DNA of 64,000 nucleotides from Dipteris shenzhenensis. Its lineage: Eukaryota; Polypodiophyta; Polypodiopsida; Gleicheniales. A program made the translations under genes and the position numbers. The first letter of the stretch is position 1. Each line of letters opens with the position of its first letter. Where the stretch lies: NCBI GenBank assembly GCA_047967505.1, contig CM106539.1. The stretch is one strand, 5' to 3'. Positions 10,073-22,015 of the stretch are shown piece after piece. The notes beneath the pieces were generated by a model. That model searched no databases and had not been told where the DNA came from. It saw only the letters and a list, made by a program, of their open reading frames with translations.

Positions 10073-10268
10073 TGTGAGGAAGAAATGTGAGGAAGGGAAC
10101 TAAAAGAGACAGTAGACACGGGGAGTGTGGGTGGGTAAAGAATGTGTGTGAGCCACACCACAAACTCAATAGTTTTATTAGAATTAGGTGTAGATCCCTA
10201 TGACTGTCTTATGACAGTCATAGTGGTCATAACTATAAAGGGTGACTAAATGTGCCTTTACCCCAACA
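10073..10268 (-). repeat. 3' LTR of a minus-strand copia element
   Basis: On the minus strand it starts TGTTGGGGTAAAGGCAC at 10268 and ends CTTCCTCACA at about 10073, bounded by TG...CA. A polypurine tract (AGGTGGGAGGT) lies immediately before the start. It is of the same family as the plus-strand LTR at 11347-11536, at roughly 85-90% identity by eye. It contains a hairpin CTATGACTGTC / GACAGTCATAG at 10198-10223. Confidence 0.8.
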
Positions 10269-10371
10269 ACCTCCCACCTAAAGGCCAATGTGCCCAAAGG
10301 GGAGAAAAGAATAAAAATATAGCAATATACATGACTGTATACAAGACCAAATGTAAGAAATTGGCCTCATC

Positions 10372-11346
10372 CTAATCCCATGATGCAGCGACAATGTGCA
10401 AACCGCTCTGTAACAGGCTCTTATTGAGCAAATTAGCAGGATTATCATCAGTATGTACCTTCACAAGCTCAAGTTGCTTGTCTTCCAGTACCTCCCTGAT
10501 GAAATGGTACTCCACATCAATGTGCTTGGTCTTCTGATGAAAGACCAGATTCTTTGCCAACATAATAGCACTTTGGCTATCACAATGCAAGACTGGAATA
10601 TCTCCTGTAATGCCCAAATCTCCCACCAGCCGAGTAAGCTAGATTGCTTCCTTGCAAGCCTCAGTGGCTGCAATATATTCAGCTTCAGTGGTTGACAGAG
10701 CAATGCATTTCTGCAATCGAGACACCCATGAAATAGCACCTCCTGCAAATGTAAAAACATAACCGGTAGTAGACTTCCAGTTATCTGCATTCCCTGCATA
10801 GTCTGAATCTGTATAACCATGCACTAATGCATTCTGCCTACCATAGCATATGCACAAGTCCTTGGTACCCTTGAGCTACCTCAAGAAACCTTTCACTGCC
10901 TCCCAATGCCGCTTGCTAGGATTTGCCATATACCTGCTGATGACTCCCACCACAAAAGCAATATCCGGTCGAGTGGCAACCATGGCATACATCAAAGAAC
11001 CAACTGCAGATGCATACGGAACCTTAGTCATTTCAGCCCTTTCATCATCCGATCTGGGGCTATCTTCACTGCTGAGTTTTAAATGTGGAGGCAACGGGGT
11101 ACTGATAGACTTCCCCCCCTCCCATATTAAATCTCTATAGTACCTTGCCAATATACTCTTTCTGTGACAAAAACAAAAGCCCCCTGGACCTGTCACGAAG
11201 GATCTGCATACCAAGAATATGATTTGCATCACCCAAGTCTTTCATGTCAAAAGACTTATGCAGTTGCTTCTTCAAAGCACTAATTTCCTGCTGAGATTTG
11301 CTGGCAATCAACATGTCATCCACATAAAGAATGAGTAGCATCAGAC
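10372..11346 (-). pseudogene. Ty1/copia polyprotein fragment: reverse transcriptase C-terminus and RNase H
   Basis: Reading from 11346 downward: LILYVDDMLIAS (the YVDD catalytic box of reverse transcriptase), then DMKDLGDANHILGMQI, VPYASAVGSLMYAM, ATRPDIAFVVGV, YTDSDYAG and STTEAEYIAATEACKEAI (RNase H), then KTKHIDVEYHFIREV. Several frame changes break it into four pieces. The N-terminal part (gag, protease, integrase, most of the RT) is missing because a plus-strand LTR starts at 11347, inside the RT just upstream of YVDD. The polypurine tract and 3' LTR follow in the right order, so this is the 3' half of one copia element. Confidence 0.85.
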
Positions 11347-11536
11347 TGTTGGGGTAAAGGCACATTAGCCACCCTTTTAAAGTTACGACCACTATGATTG
11401 TCTTAAGACAGTCATAGGGTCTACACCTAATCCTAATAAAACCTTTGAGTTTGTGGTGTGGCTCACACATTCTTTACACACCCACACTCCCTTGTGTCTA
11501 CTGTCTCCTACAGTTCCTCTCCCTCTTTCCCTCACA
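11347..11536 (+). repeat. 5' LTR of a plus-strand copia element
   Basis: It starts TGTTGGGGTAAAGGCAC and ends CCCTCACA, 190 bp, followed after two bases by the primer binding site. It is homologous to the minus-strand LTR at 10073-10268. It contains the same internal near-palindrome (CTATGATTGTC / GACAGTCATAG). Confidence 0.8.
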
Positions 11537-11538
11537 AG

Positions 11539-11550
11539 TGGTATCAGAGC
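11539..11550 (+). other. Primer binding site, initiator tRNA-Met type
   Basis: TGGTATCAGAGC matches the complement of the 3' end of plant initiator tRNA-Met, the usual primer of copia reverse transcription, and it sits two bases after the LTR end. Confidence 0.85.
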
Positions 11551-12145
11551 GCTGCATTTTGTATGCTTATTACCTCACGGTTGAGGTTGTTTATTGCTTG
11601 GTACAGGTGTTGAATCAAGGGGCTTTTGCCCAGATTATGCTTGTAAGCACTTTGATCATTATCTGGAGACTTTGTATGCCTTTTACCCCCTTAGCATAAG
11701 GGTGATTTGTTGGGATTTGTCCCGTGCCGAGTTGCAGGTTTTGTGACAGGCTGAGGTGTTTTCAAGGTGTTTCAGTGGTCAAAACAGTGTATGCCAAGTG
11801 ATTTATGCATATATATTCAGTGTAGTACCTCATCTGAGGTGGGAGAAGTGCCTTGGACAGCGTTGCTTTGTGCTTCGTTAGATGATGATGCACTTCATTA
11901 GCATGTGTGGAACTGTTGCAGTTTTTCTGTAGTTGCTGATTTATGCCTGTTTGAGCACGGTACAATGTTTCAGAAGGTACAGCAGCTGGAGGGAATTTTC
12001 TGTTTTGCTGCAGGTTATTTTGATAGTAAAAAACAGCACTATTGTGAGTGCTTGTGGCTCTTAAAGAAGCAGGTTTTCTGAGAAATAAGAATTTTATTCA
12101 GTCACTTTGTGACTAACAGGGAGTCAGGAAACTTCCTCGTCTGAT

Positions 12146-13021
12146 ATGGCATCAGGGGGAAGTGAATCTTCAATGCTGAATATAAAGAAGTTGGAAGGGG
12201 CACATAATTATGCATTGTGGGCAGAACAGTGTTTAAATGTTCTTCTGCTGAAGAAGATCTCCAAGCCCATAAGGTTGAAGGGTGTCCAACCATCTGGTAT
12301 GGCAGATGATGAGTGGGAGGAGCTTGATTTGTCCGCAAGGGCTTCATGCATGCTCACTCTCACTGATTCTCTTGTTTTCAATGTTCAGGTAGAGAAAACC
12401 TCTTATGGCCTATGGGAGAGGTTAGAAGAATTGTATGCCCAGAAGAGCTCAGCCAGTAAGGTTTATTGGCTGAAAAAGCTTGCAGACCTTCGCATGAAGG
12501 AAGGTACAGCTATGACCTCACACTTGAGTGAGTTCAATGCTATCTTCACATAGCTGATTGCACAGGGATTGAACCTTGATGAGGAGTTCAAGGCTGCGTT
12601 CTTGTTGTGTACCCTCCCTGAGAGTTGGAACACATTCAAGACTACCCTGTCGAATTCCAATGTTACACTTATGTATGCTGATGTGGAGAGCTCTCTCTTG
12701 ATGGAGGAGATGAGCACGAAGAACAATGCGGGCAGCAAGACTTCTAATGCTTTGCAGGTACTGGATAGAGGAAGGACTCAACAGAAGGGGAGATCTGCTG
12801 GCAAGTCCAAATCCCACAGTCAGTCCCGTGGCAAAAAGGATATAGAATGTTTCTATTGTGGCAAGAAGGGACATGTGAAGTCTAAGTGCTTCAAATTCAT
12901 ACGGGATCAGAAAGCCAAGAAGGCTGAGAATAAGGATGCTGGCAGTGGCAGCAACAAAGGCAAAGGCAAAACCAAGGCAGATGACTCAGATGCATCAATT
13001 AAAGCCTCTAACATAGTATAA
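12146..13021 (+). pseudogene. Ty1/copia gag with zinc knuckle, one in-frame stop, truncated
   Basis: It begins MASGGSESSMLNIKKLEG at the first ATG of a long frame about 600 bp after the primer site. The copia gag pattern is clear: NYALWAEQCLNVLL, YGLWERLEELYAQKS, LKKLADLRMKEG. A TAG at 12551-12553 (IFT*LIAQG) interrupts it; the frame then continues through FKAAFLLCTLPESWNTF to the zinc knuckle CFYCGKKGHVKSKC near 12850 and a Lys-rich tail. The last residues (DASIKASNIV) are encoded by the first unit of the satellite that follows, so the element is cut off there and its pol region is absent. Confidence 0.85.
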
Positions 13022-13870
13022 ACTAAGGATTTAGCTATTTGTGTAGGATATATTTACGCATCAATTAAATGCCTCTAACATAGTCTAAACTAATGACCCT
13101 CACAAATAGCTTGATTGAGCTATTTGTGTAGCATATACTTATGCATCAATTAAAGCATCTAACATAGTATAAACTAAGGACTATTTAGCTAGCATTAATG
13201 TAGTCATTTAGCTCAATCGAGCTATGTTTTAATTAATGCATTTAGAATAGGACAGAGTAGAGATTAGCCACAAATAGCTCGATTGAGCTATTTGTGTAGG
13301 ATATATTTATGCATCAATAAATTTCTCTAACATAGTCTAAACTAATGACCCTCCACAAATAGCTCGATTGAGGTATTTGTGTAGCATATATTTATGCATC
13401 AATTAAATCCTCTAACATAGTATAAACTAAGGATTGAGTTATTTGTGTAGGATATATTTATGCATCAATAAATCCTCTGACATATTATAAACTAAGGATT
13501 GAGTTATTTGTGTAGGATATATTTATGCATCAATAAATGCCTCTAAATATTCTAAACTAATGACCCTCCACAAATAGCTCGATTGAGCTATTTGTGTAGC
13601 ATATACTTATGCATTAATTAAAGCCTCTAACATAGAATAAACTAAGGACTATTTAGCTAGCATTAATGTAGACCTTTAGCTCGATCAAGCTATGTTCTAA
13701 TTAATGAATTTAAAATAGGATAGAGTAGAGATCAACCACAAATATCTCGATTCAGCTATTTGTGTAGGATATATTTATGCATCAATAACATAGTCTAAAC
13801 TAATGACCCTCCACAAATAGCTCGATTCAGGTATTTGTGTAGCATATATTTTTGCATGAATTAAAGCCTC
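12990..13870. repeat. AT-rich satellite with internal hairpins
   Basis: Modules GCATCAATTAAAGCCTC, TAACATAGTATAAACTAAGG and GTGTAGGATATATTTATGC recur in irregular order with a spacing of about 70-240 bp. At least six copies of CACAAATAGCTC, a 4-nt GATT loop and GAGCTATTTGTG (or close variants) occur near 13105, 13271, 13343, 13571, 13738 and 13812, each able to form a 12-bp stem. It replaces the copia element after its gag and ends against the long hairpin at 13880. Confidence 0.85.
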
Positions 13871-13879
13871 TGTATTGTG

Positions 13880-14144
13880 GACAAAAATGAGTATATCCGA
13901 ATGTATAAACATTCGTGAAAAGTACAAGGTTTGGAAGGTTTCATCGTCAGTCAATCCACTTAAAGTGCATTTGAGAATAAAATTGTGTGATAAGGTATGG
14001 ATTATGAATTTTTCCTTCATAATCCATACCTTATCACACAATTTTATTCTCAAATGCACTTTAAGTGGATTGACTGATGATGAAACCTTCCAAACCTTGT
14101 ACTTTTCACGAATGTTTATACATTTGGATATACTCATTTTTGTC
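13880..14144. repeat. Long near-perfect hairpin, 129-nt arms, 7-nt loop
   Basis: GACAAAAATGAGTATATCC at 13880 pairs with GGATATACTCATTTTTGTC ending at 14144; the loop is TTTTTCC at 14009-14015. I found about two mismatches over 129 pairs (near 13900 and 13946). Reading frames cross both arms in both directions, which is expected from the symmetry. A transcript would form a long double-stranded stem. It could be a small foldback transposon, an inverted duplication or a small-RNA-producing hairpin. Confidence 0.9.
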
Positions 14145-17100
14145 GATAATATATCCTTCAATACTCCTTTTTTTCCATTTTGAAACAATTTTTGATGGAT
14201 CACATGAGATCAATGGACATGGGAATCATCATACATAAGATAAAATAGCAAGGTTTATCGGACTTTTGGATCTATGTGCAAAAGTTATTTAGTTTTGCAC
14301 ATCAAAAGCTAACCACCAATGCACTTTCAGGTACACACATGCTATCCAATCCATTATTACAATATTGCATCCAAAGTGTACTAGGAAGGCTCTCTCTTTC
14401 AATTGCTTCAAAATAGGAAACTTCTCCGTCTTGTATTCCATTGATGACCACTCAAGGTTTCTTGTATTCCATTGATGACCACTCAAGGTTTCTTGCATTC
14501 CATTCGTTAACAACACGGTAGATGACTTTAAATTTTGGATGGCCTTCAACCACAAGCGTTCGCCCAAACCTATCCTTTTCTATTATTTTACGCACAGTGC
14601 CTGCTTGTTCCAAAAATTGTAAGGTAGCAGCTTCCCCATAAGAGTGTTATCATCCTCATGGCTAACTTCAAAAGTATTTGGAAATATGTAGTTGGCTGGC
14701 GGACTAATAGCTACCTTATGTGGAGATATTTTCCTAACATCACATCCAAATGCCATTGCAATTTTTGCCAGTGGCTTGAAGATTGCTTCAAAACCAATTT
14801 TATCGGGGTGATTTATCCTCTTCTTTTTGTAAGTGAAACAAGCATGTCGGCTCCATATTACAAAAAAAGAAAGTTTCTATTTTGCATACACTTGTATGTG
14901 ATGCACAATCTCAAGGACATTATTCCATCATTGTGGACCAAATACCTACATTATTGCATCTCTCTATCAAGGTCTTGAGAAATTCCACAGTATCGGGATG
15001 AAAAACCAAAAAGTTATCTTTACACTTCACAAAATGGTGTACTTGTGACTGAAACTAACGACGACTTAAAAATAGACCATTTAGGCCCAAAATCACACTT
15101 AAAATTGGTACATTTACCACTAATGAGTTGGGCACTTGTCTTGGATTGTCTTGTCCAAAATCACACTTAACTTTGGTACATTTACCACTAGTGAGTTTGG
15201 CACTTGGTCTTGTAACCCACTACTCCCTCCACTCGATTCTTCATCTATACATTGAGCACTAAGTTGTGCACCCTCTTTTTGTAATTGATTGGGGAGAATG
15301 AGGCTAATTAACATTGTAGCCTCTTTGTTCATTTCCATAGTTGATGCCTCTTCAATATCAAAAGTGGTTCGAGCTTCAACATTCATGAAATTGTTAAACA
15401 CGTCAACATTTTGGCCATTACCCTCCTAGAGTTATTTAATTGAAATGCATAAAAAGATAAAACATATCATCACTTCTACTCTTAACATAGTTTTCAATAA
15501 TTATTGATCTCTTTTTCTTTACATTTTCTCGTTCTTTTTAAGCTTCAAATGGATTTTTGTGCAAAGATAGACTTTTGGTCCTTGTTCCAAACATGAGACT
15601 CCCCCTCAGATGTTGGAATGAGATTTGGGTACACATGAAAATCAAACACCATATAAGATAACACAAATTTGATTATTCTTAGGATTACAGCTTCATGCAC
15701 ACAAGGGCATTGGTTTTCTTCATACTAGTGTTTAGAATTTATGCATCTACAAAACATTTATAAAATTGAAAAGCACTTATTTGTGCATGTTCATCTCATA
15801 GAATGATTGGTTAAATGTGGACTCACACCTGCATGATCTAGCAACTACATGCTCATAGATGGTGTACTTTTGGACCCAGGTCCAAATGTGTGGAACTATA
15901 TACAATAGAGATGAAAAAAGATGGGATTCATCACCCCCGAAGCGACGAACATGCTCTTGTAGATATTGTCAATTCTATTGATCCAAAAATTGGTAGGGAT
16001 TGAGATTTGGAAAAATTTGAACATTAAACACTATACAAGAAATTTGATTATTTTTAGGATTATTGCTTCATTCGCACAAGGATCTGGTTGTCATAATAAT
16101 TGAGTTTAGAAGTTTCACATCTATTAAAATTTTATAAAATTGAAAAGCACTTATGCAAGCATTTTCATCTCATAGAATGATTGGTTAGATTCATAGTCTC
16201 AGCTGCATGATCTAACAACCACATTATCTATGATGGTATACTTTTGAACCCAAGGCCAAATTTGTTGAACAATATATATTAGAGACGAAAAGGATGGGAT
16301 TCATCCCTCTTGATGCAAAGGAAAAAATCTTTTTCATAGTGCCTATTATTTTGATCCAATAAATTGAGAACATTTGATTGCAATGTGCATTGACTCACAT
16401 AAATAAGCATTCACTATTTTTGAGTACTTTCTATATATTGCAATCCAAGAAGTTAAAATTGTATAAGAATATGACAAAGACTATTGATAAACAATTATTT
16501 TTAACAAAACATATAACAACAAATTTTCCATGTAATCAAAACCTATTTGACCTACCACACACTACCTTTGTTGATGCTTGTATTGCCCTCTATACAGACT
16601 GTCATCTTCTAGTTTTTGATATGGCAGCTCTCCTGTCTTATGTTTCTCCAAAATGGTGATCCATGATTGAAATATATCATCATGGTATAAATTCATATAT
16701 GCGTCCTTTGCTTCAAAATTATCCCCTAATGATACCCTTGCAGTTTGTATGAGTTTCTACAAACATTAATATGCACAGTAGACAAATCAAGATTTTGAGA
16801 AAGTGTCACATAGTTGATAGTGGATCATAAAAAAGATGTTCTTTTAATAATTCATTGCATGCATTAGATGGAGAGAAAGTGCAAATTTCAACTCACATCC
16901 CAATGTTCTTTGTCGCTAGTCTATTAGCATGGATTTGTAGGATAACTAAAGGATTCCCATTGTCCATGCACTTGTCTTAGAAGCTCCACATACGCAGAGG
17001 ATTTCATCAGATTCGGAGACTCCAAATTTCCCATTTTGGAAAATTTAATAGATAATCTTTTGGGGCAGTTTACTAGTACCCTAGATCTCCTCTTGTAGTA

Positions 17101-17252
17101 ATAGAATTTCCTCGACTCCCATGATGGTTCAAAGACTTTATGAATGCCTTGTCAACATGTGAAAACAGATGTGTTTAAAGATAAATAAAGACATGTGTAT
17201 AAAGATAAATAAATATGTTTAGATATTCCTTTATACACATCTATGTATAGGA
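14145..17252. other. AT-rich stretch without a supported gene; several local duplications
   Basis: Duplications seen: CATTGATGACCACTCAAGG twice at about 14440-14490; a 70-80-bp unit (CCAAAATCACACTTAA, GGTACATTTACCACTA) at 15089 and 15158; and a diverged direct repeat of about 370 bp (15620-15990 against 15990-16330, sharing TTATAAAATTGAAAAGCACT and TCATAGAATGATTGGTTA). A 93-residue minus-strand frame at 15120-15401 has ordinary composition but no motif I know. Confidence 0.5.
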
Positions 17253-17400
17253 GTTTGAATGTTAGCTCTATGTATCAATAATAGTATATTAGTTTGACTG
17301 TTAGCTCTATGTATCTATAATAGTATAGGAGTTTGACTGTTAGCTCTATGTATCTATAATAGTATAGGAGTTTGACTGTTGGCTCTAAGATAAACTAGAC
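17253..17400 (+). repeat. 39-bp tandem repeat, four units
   Basis: GTTTGACTGTTAGCTCTATG followed by TATCTATAATAGTATAGGA begins at 17253, 17292, 17331 and 17370, exactly 39 bp apart, with a few substitutions in the first unit and the last incomplete. Confidence 0.9.
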
Positions 17401-17657
17401 CCTAAATGCATGTGTTCAAAATGATAGTGTAAACATGTCTCTGGTTAGTGTTTAAAAAATTTAACAGTTGTGTTCACATTGAACTCTTGATCTTCATAGA
17501 ATGTTTTGGAGAAGAATAGCATGTGTCGTGAACAATAGATTTTCTCTATAGTTTTCTATGCTATAATTGCTCTTGGATTAGATTTTCATTGTCTTGCAAT
17601 CTCATTTCATATGTGACCAGTGTATGAAAAGGTGTTATTTTTGTATTTCATTTCAGG

Positions 17658-20600
17658 ATGACTAGAAGGAAAGGTAAAAAGCCTCAAGAGGCTCTGCCTC
17701 CAAAGTTAGCAAGAGGAAAGAAAATAGATATCCCTACCCAATCATCAGTAGGTAGGACAGAAGAACCAAGGAGTGCAACAGGTTCTGAGCCTGATACATC
17801 CTCTGCTCCAAGAGATGAAGGACCAAGATTGGAGGAGGTTGAATTGGATGACACTGAAGTGCAAGTGGAAGGAGGACGTGATGTGATTGGAAAATGTAGG
17901 ATGCTTGATTCAGATCATTGTCCTCGCATTCCATTATGTAGATCGATCCCTATCCACGAGTACGAGGACTGCGTGATGATGTGTCTTCACTAAAAAGCAC
18001 ATTCCAAGTGGAGGGCTACCTTCCAGAGAAAGGATCTTTCATAGTGTCCGTTTGCAAAAGTGATGGAGAGGAGGTAGTAGTGACAGATGATATGATGGAG
18101 AGGTGGTCTCCCACTTGGAGAGATGTTGATGAAAAGTTTGAGAATGACTTGCTATCAAGTCATGAATTTCAATTTATGTCAAGAAGGATGTTTTTTGTTT
18201 GGGAGGGAAATCATAGGACGACTGCTTGGATGAGTGTTATAAAGGATATCTTTCCTACAAACAAAAAAGGACACATAAGAGTGGTTTGCACAATAATTGA
18301 TCCTAGAAAAATAAGTGAGATTGCTCTATTGGCTGGCCTACAGCGCATGAATTCGTAAGTACTTTGATACCTTTTTTTCTTTCATTATTTTGTGTTGTAT
18401 AATTCTTTACCTTCATTATTTTTATTTTGTACAAACGAACTAATCTTTTGATGTATCTTATAGTATGAATGATCATGCCATCGTCAAACCTAGCCTCCGA
18501 GACACACTTATAAATGTACACAACATTTGTGAGTGTGATCCTATGATATTTACGAAATCATTGTCTCCTCATGAAGTGAAATCCATAGAGAACTGGAGGG
18601 CTCATGAGAGTAAAGGAAAAAGGCCCTGGTTTCCATTGACAAGAGGCTATCTTGCAAGATTGGTCTTTCAGGTTTAATGCTACACTTCTCTTGGTGCTTA
18701 TTCTCTTTCATTCCTTTTCTTTCTATAAAAGGAAATCTTTTGTGTAGGTTGAGTACAATACAGAGCTTAAAAAAGCAATTGATAAGATATCCACAAAGAT
18801 GCCTATAGACCAAAGAACAGAAGCTGAGAACAGAAGCTGAAGGAAAGCAACGCGTCCTGATTCAAAAGAGAATTGCTGACAGGATGGGAAAGGTGAGACT
18901 TTAATTCTTCTTGTTGATACATTTTTTAATCATTTTATGCATCTAACATGCAATGCTTGGATAGGTTTTGAATTGCATAGATCCAGGCTTGGGTGAGGCC
19001 TGGTTGGAAAAGTTATTTGCCTTGCGATTTGATGGTCTGGACTCTTGTGTAACTTTGGAGAAGCTGCAACTCATAGCAAATTCTGATTTGAGATTGGAGA
19101 AAAACATCATTTTTCTTTCCTTGTTGGAGGCTACCAAACCAATGAGGGATATGTATTTCATGCCTATGGGGGATGTGGAGTATAGAGGGTGAGTTGTTCC
19201 TTTCATAAATAAACTTATTTTGCAGTGTTTGTATGTATTATAGAAGTGCCATAAGTCTTAGTTGTGTGAATACTTTGTTTTTCACTTGTGTAGATGGATT
19301 AATAGAGAGATATTTCTTGAGAAAGTAGAGACCCCGGGGCTTTGAAAGTTCTTGATGACTTGAGGATTGTAACAACCATGGGCGTTCCTTTAGAGACACC
19401 AAAAGATTACACAATGCAACAGTACATGGAGGACATAAAATTAGAAGGAAGAAAGCATTTGTTCTTAGCTCTACAATTAAAGGATTCAAAGATTGAGAGT
19501 AAGGGAGGAAAGAAAGCAGACGGTCTCTCTGAGTTGGACATGGCCACTCACAGCGTTGTCTACAGGTTGGTCCCTTTTAGTTTTAATGATGGTGCGTTTC
19601 TATTTGTTTTGTGAAGCTTATAACAACATTGAACTTGAAAATTATTTTTATTTGTCTCAATTTTTTTGTGAACCTTTCTTTATATAGGAGGTCCAAATAA
19701 TTAGTGATTGTTGATTTGTAGGTATCTTGCTCATTTGGCAAGAGAGAGAAAGATCTTAGAGATTCCAAATTTGTGAAAGAGTTGGGTGGAAATTGGTCAT
19801 GCTGCTTGTATGTATCCTCCTGGCATGCACAATCACTCTCAATGGGAACTTGCAAATTGTCCTTGGTGGATAGACTTCTCCAAGGGACAAGTCTTGGTGC
19901 GTGAGAGAGACTTTCACAAGAAATATGCCTCATCTAAGGACATTGAAGAAAGTAGGGATAAAATGGGTGAAAGTAGGGATAAAATGGGGGAAGCTCTAGA
20001 AAAACAAAAACACAAGCACAAAAACAAGAACAAGCTCAAAAGAAAGGTAAGAAATATACATACATGTTGAGTTTCTAATGTTGTTTATGATGAGGGTTTG
20101 GAATAGTATACTAATGTTATTCTTTCCTATCCATTTAGATGAGGAGCCATCTAGTCCACCAAGGCAAGATAAGGATCAAATGGAGCCATTGATCTGCTAT
20201 CTGATTTATGGACTCACTATGTGCCTCTCAGTGAGAGGACAATAGTGCCTATGTCTTCTCAGATGGCTCGAGGTGGACTTGAGCGATGTTGCTACTTTGT
20301 TGGGTGCCTTTTGTCTCTCTTATGTGTTCCAGGAGGATTGGTTTTAGAGATGGGTTGTGGCACAGCTCCTCTCATGCGTGCTTGTCAGGCTATTGGTAGA
20401 CCTTGTTTTTCAAATAGCAGTATTATGGCTACCATTGTTGAGCCACTTGTAGCAGACCATTCCGGGAAACGGGTGAGGTCAGAGCATGATGGCGATGGGG
20501 ATGAAGATAGAGTGGACCCCATCACAAATCCATATGATGATTAGTATGGTACTAAACTTAGATCTTTCTTTGATGACATTTGAATATTTTTGGATTGTTG

Positions 20601-20784
20601 TTATTGTGTCTTTAACGTTTTGACTTACTATGGTTTCAAATGTATGTTTGATTGTAGTTTGTTACCATGCTATGCAGAAGAAATGGCAAGATTCATGTCA
20701 AGTGAAAGAAGATATGATGAGAGGCATTCAGATAGGCCACGAGCTCACATTTACTTTGTTGATGATGAGTGTCAAGAGGAGTAG
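17658..20784 (+). pseudogene. Eight-exon gene with ParB-like EGNHR motif and methyltransferase-like motif I, copy 1, decayed
   Basis: Exons inferred from GT-AG borders: 17658-18354, 18464-18671, 18748-18892, 18965-19188, 19294-19565, 19722-20046, 20139-20543 and 20658-20784. The N-terminal ~100 residues are charged and low-complexity. Exon 1 then gives VEGYLPEKGSFIVSVCKSDG and FFVWEGNHRTTAWM, where EGNHR resembles the [DE]GxHR motif of ParB/sulfiredoxin-fold proteins. Exon 7 gives GGLVLEMGCGTAPLMRACQ and IGRPCF, resembling the SAM-binding motif I region of DNA N4/N6 methylases. I see no DPPY-type catalytic motif; that part seems deleted near 20190. The apparent stop after NPYDD is removed by splicing at 20543. 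Damage: a frameshift near 17940, a 13-bp duplication near 18825, a frameshift near 19335, and a TGA at about 19774 where copy 2 has Cys. A second copy starts at 47055. The domain names are inference from short motifs. Confidence 0.6.
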
Positions 20785-22015
20785 AATATGATTTAAAAGA
20801 CCATTTTGATGAGAGCTTGGTGATACTTGTGAGAAGAAGTCCCATTTTGAATATGGTAATATTGCTCTATGTATTATGAAATCCTATGCTTTCAAATGAC
20901 ACTTGGGTTTCTTGACATATGGGTGAGCTAACAGTAATGTGGTAATATTTCTCTATGTATTATGCAATCCTATGCTTTCAAATGACACTTGGGTTCTCCC
21001 ACATATGGGTGAAGTGGTATTAATGTTATTAAGTATAATTTCAAGCAATGTGGATGTTTTGATTGTAGGAAAATAAAACCCATTTTGAATGCAAAAGAAT
21101 TGTTGTGTATGTGATGCAATCCCACGTTTTGAAGTAACACTTCACTTTCTTTTGATTACTAATGACACATATTGGAAGTTACATTATTGAGATAATTCTA
21201 ATCAATTTTGTATCTTTTCTTGTACTGTTAGTCCAAAACATCACTTTTTGACCTCGGGTTTGTATACAGGTCATTTGACACCCAAATCATGTCAACTTCA
21301 AGAAACATGTATTTCATAGACACAATGTATTTCACATGCATAATTTAAATGGGATAGGAAGGACAAATACAATTACCATTTGAGAAAGCAAAATGTACAA
21401 GATGTTGTGCTTGGATATGTAAATACAATGAAAACATTAAAAAAGGCGTGAGATATGTTTGCAACTTTATATGAGGCAAATGAATACCTAGGATCTTGAT
21501 GAAGAGAAAGAAAATCAATAAAAGCTTTTAACATGCGTATATAGTGAGACTCATAGGCATGAATATACAAGTTGCAGCCATATGAGGGACTATGAAATAT
21601 CAATAAATTGTGCAAGTCATCGTCAATAGACTCACTAAAGGATATGAGAATTGAGTTGTTGGAAAAGTGTTAGTTGCTTTAGTCTCTCCTATGCTACCAA
21701 GTCCAAGTTACATTATCAAGATAATTATAATATATTATCAACTTGCTTTACTCTCCCAAATATGGAAAGTAGGTTAAGTTTCATTTTGGAGATTCTTCCC
21801 AAATAGTGGATTCCACAGAGCTATGTTGGCTACCTCTATAAGGGATTGTGGAAAAGATCGCTCGCTTTTTTGGGCCCGCTTGCTTTTTCTCGCTCGCTCT
21901 ATCGACTACCCCATTGCCAATGTTTGTATCCAGTTATTGACATTGCTTTGTGAGTCACCTGCTATGGCATGCTATTGCAAGGGAGCTGATTTTCTTGAGA
22001 TTGTCGTGGAAGATG
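20785..22015. other. No gene; degenerate tandem duplication downstream of copy 1
   Basis: A unit of about 86 bp with TATGCTTTCAAATGACACTT occurs near 20855 and 20940, and a third diverged unit lies near 21100. Short runs of CGCTCGCTTTTT and CTCGCTCGCTC lie at 21858-21900, just outside the Mutator-like copy. No coding frame has support. Confidence 0.45.

Noticed and set aside
12990-13870. A CRISPR array
   Set aside because: Repeats vary, spacers are themselves repetitive, spacing is irregular and the genome is eukaryotic.
13880-14144. A canonical microRNA precursor
   Set aside because: The stem is far longer and more perfect than typical plant microRNA hairpins, and no mature sequence can be recognised; small-RNA production remains possible.
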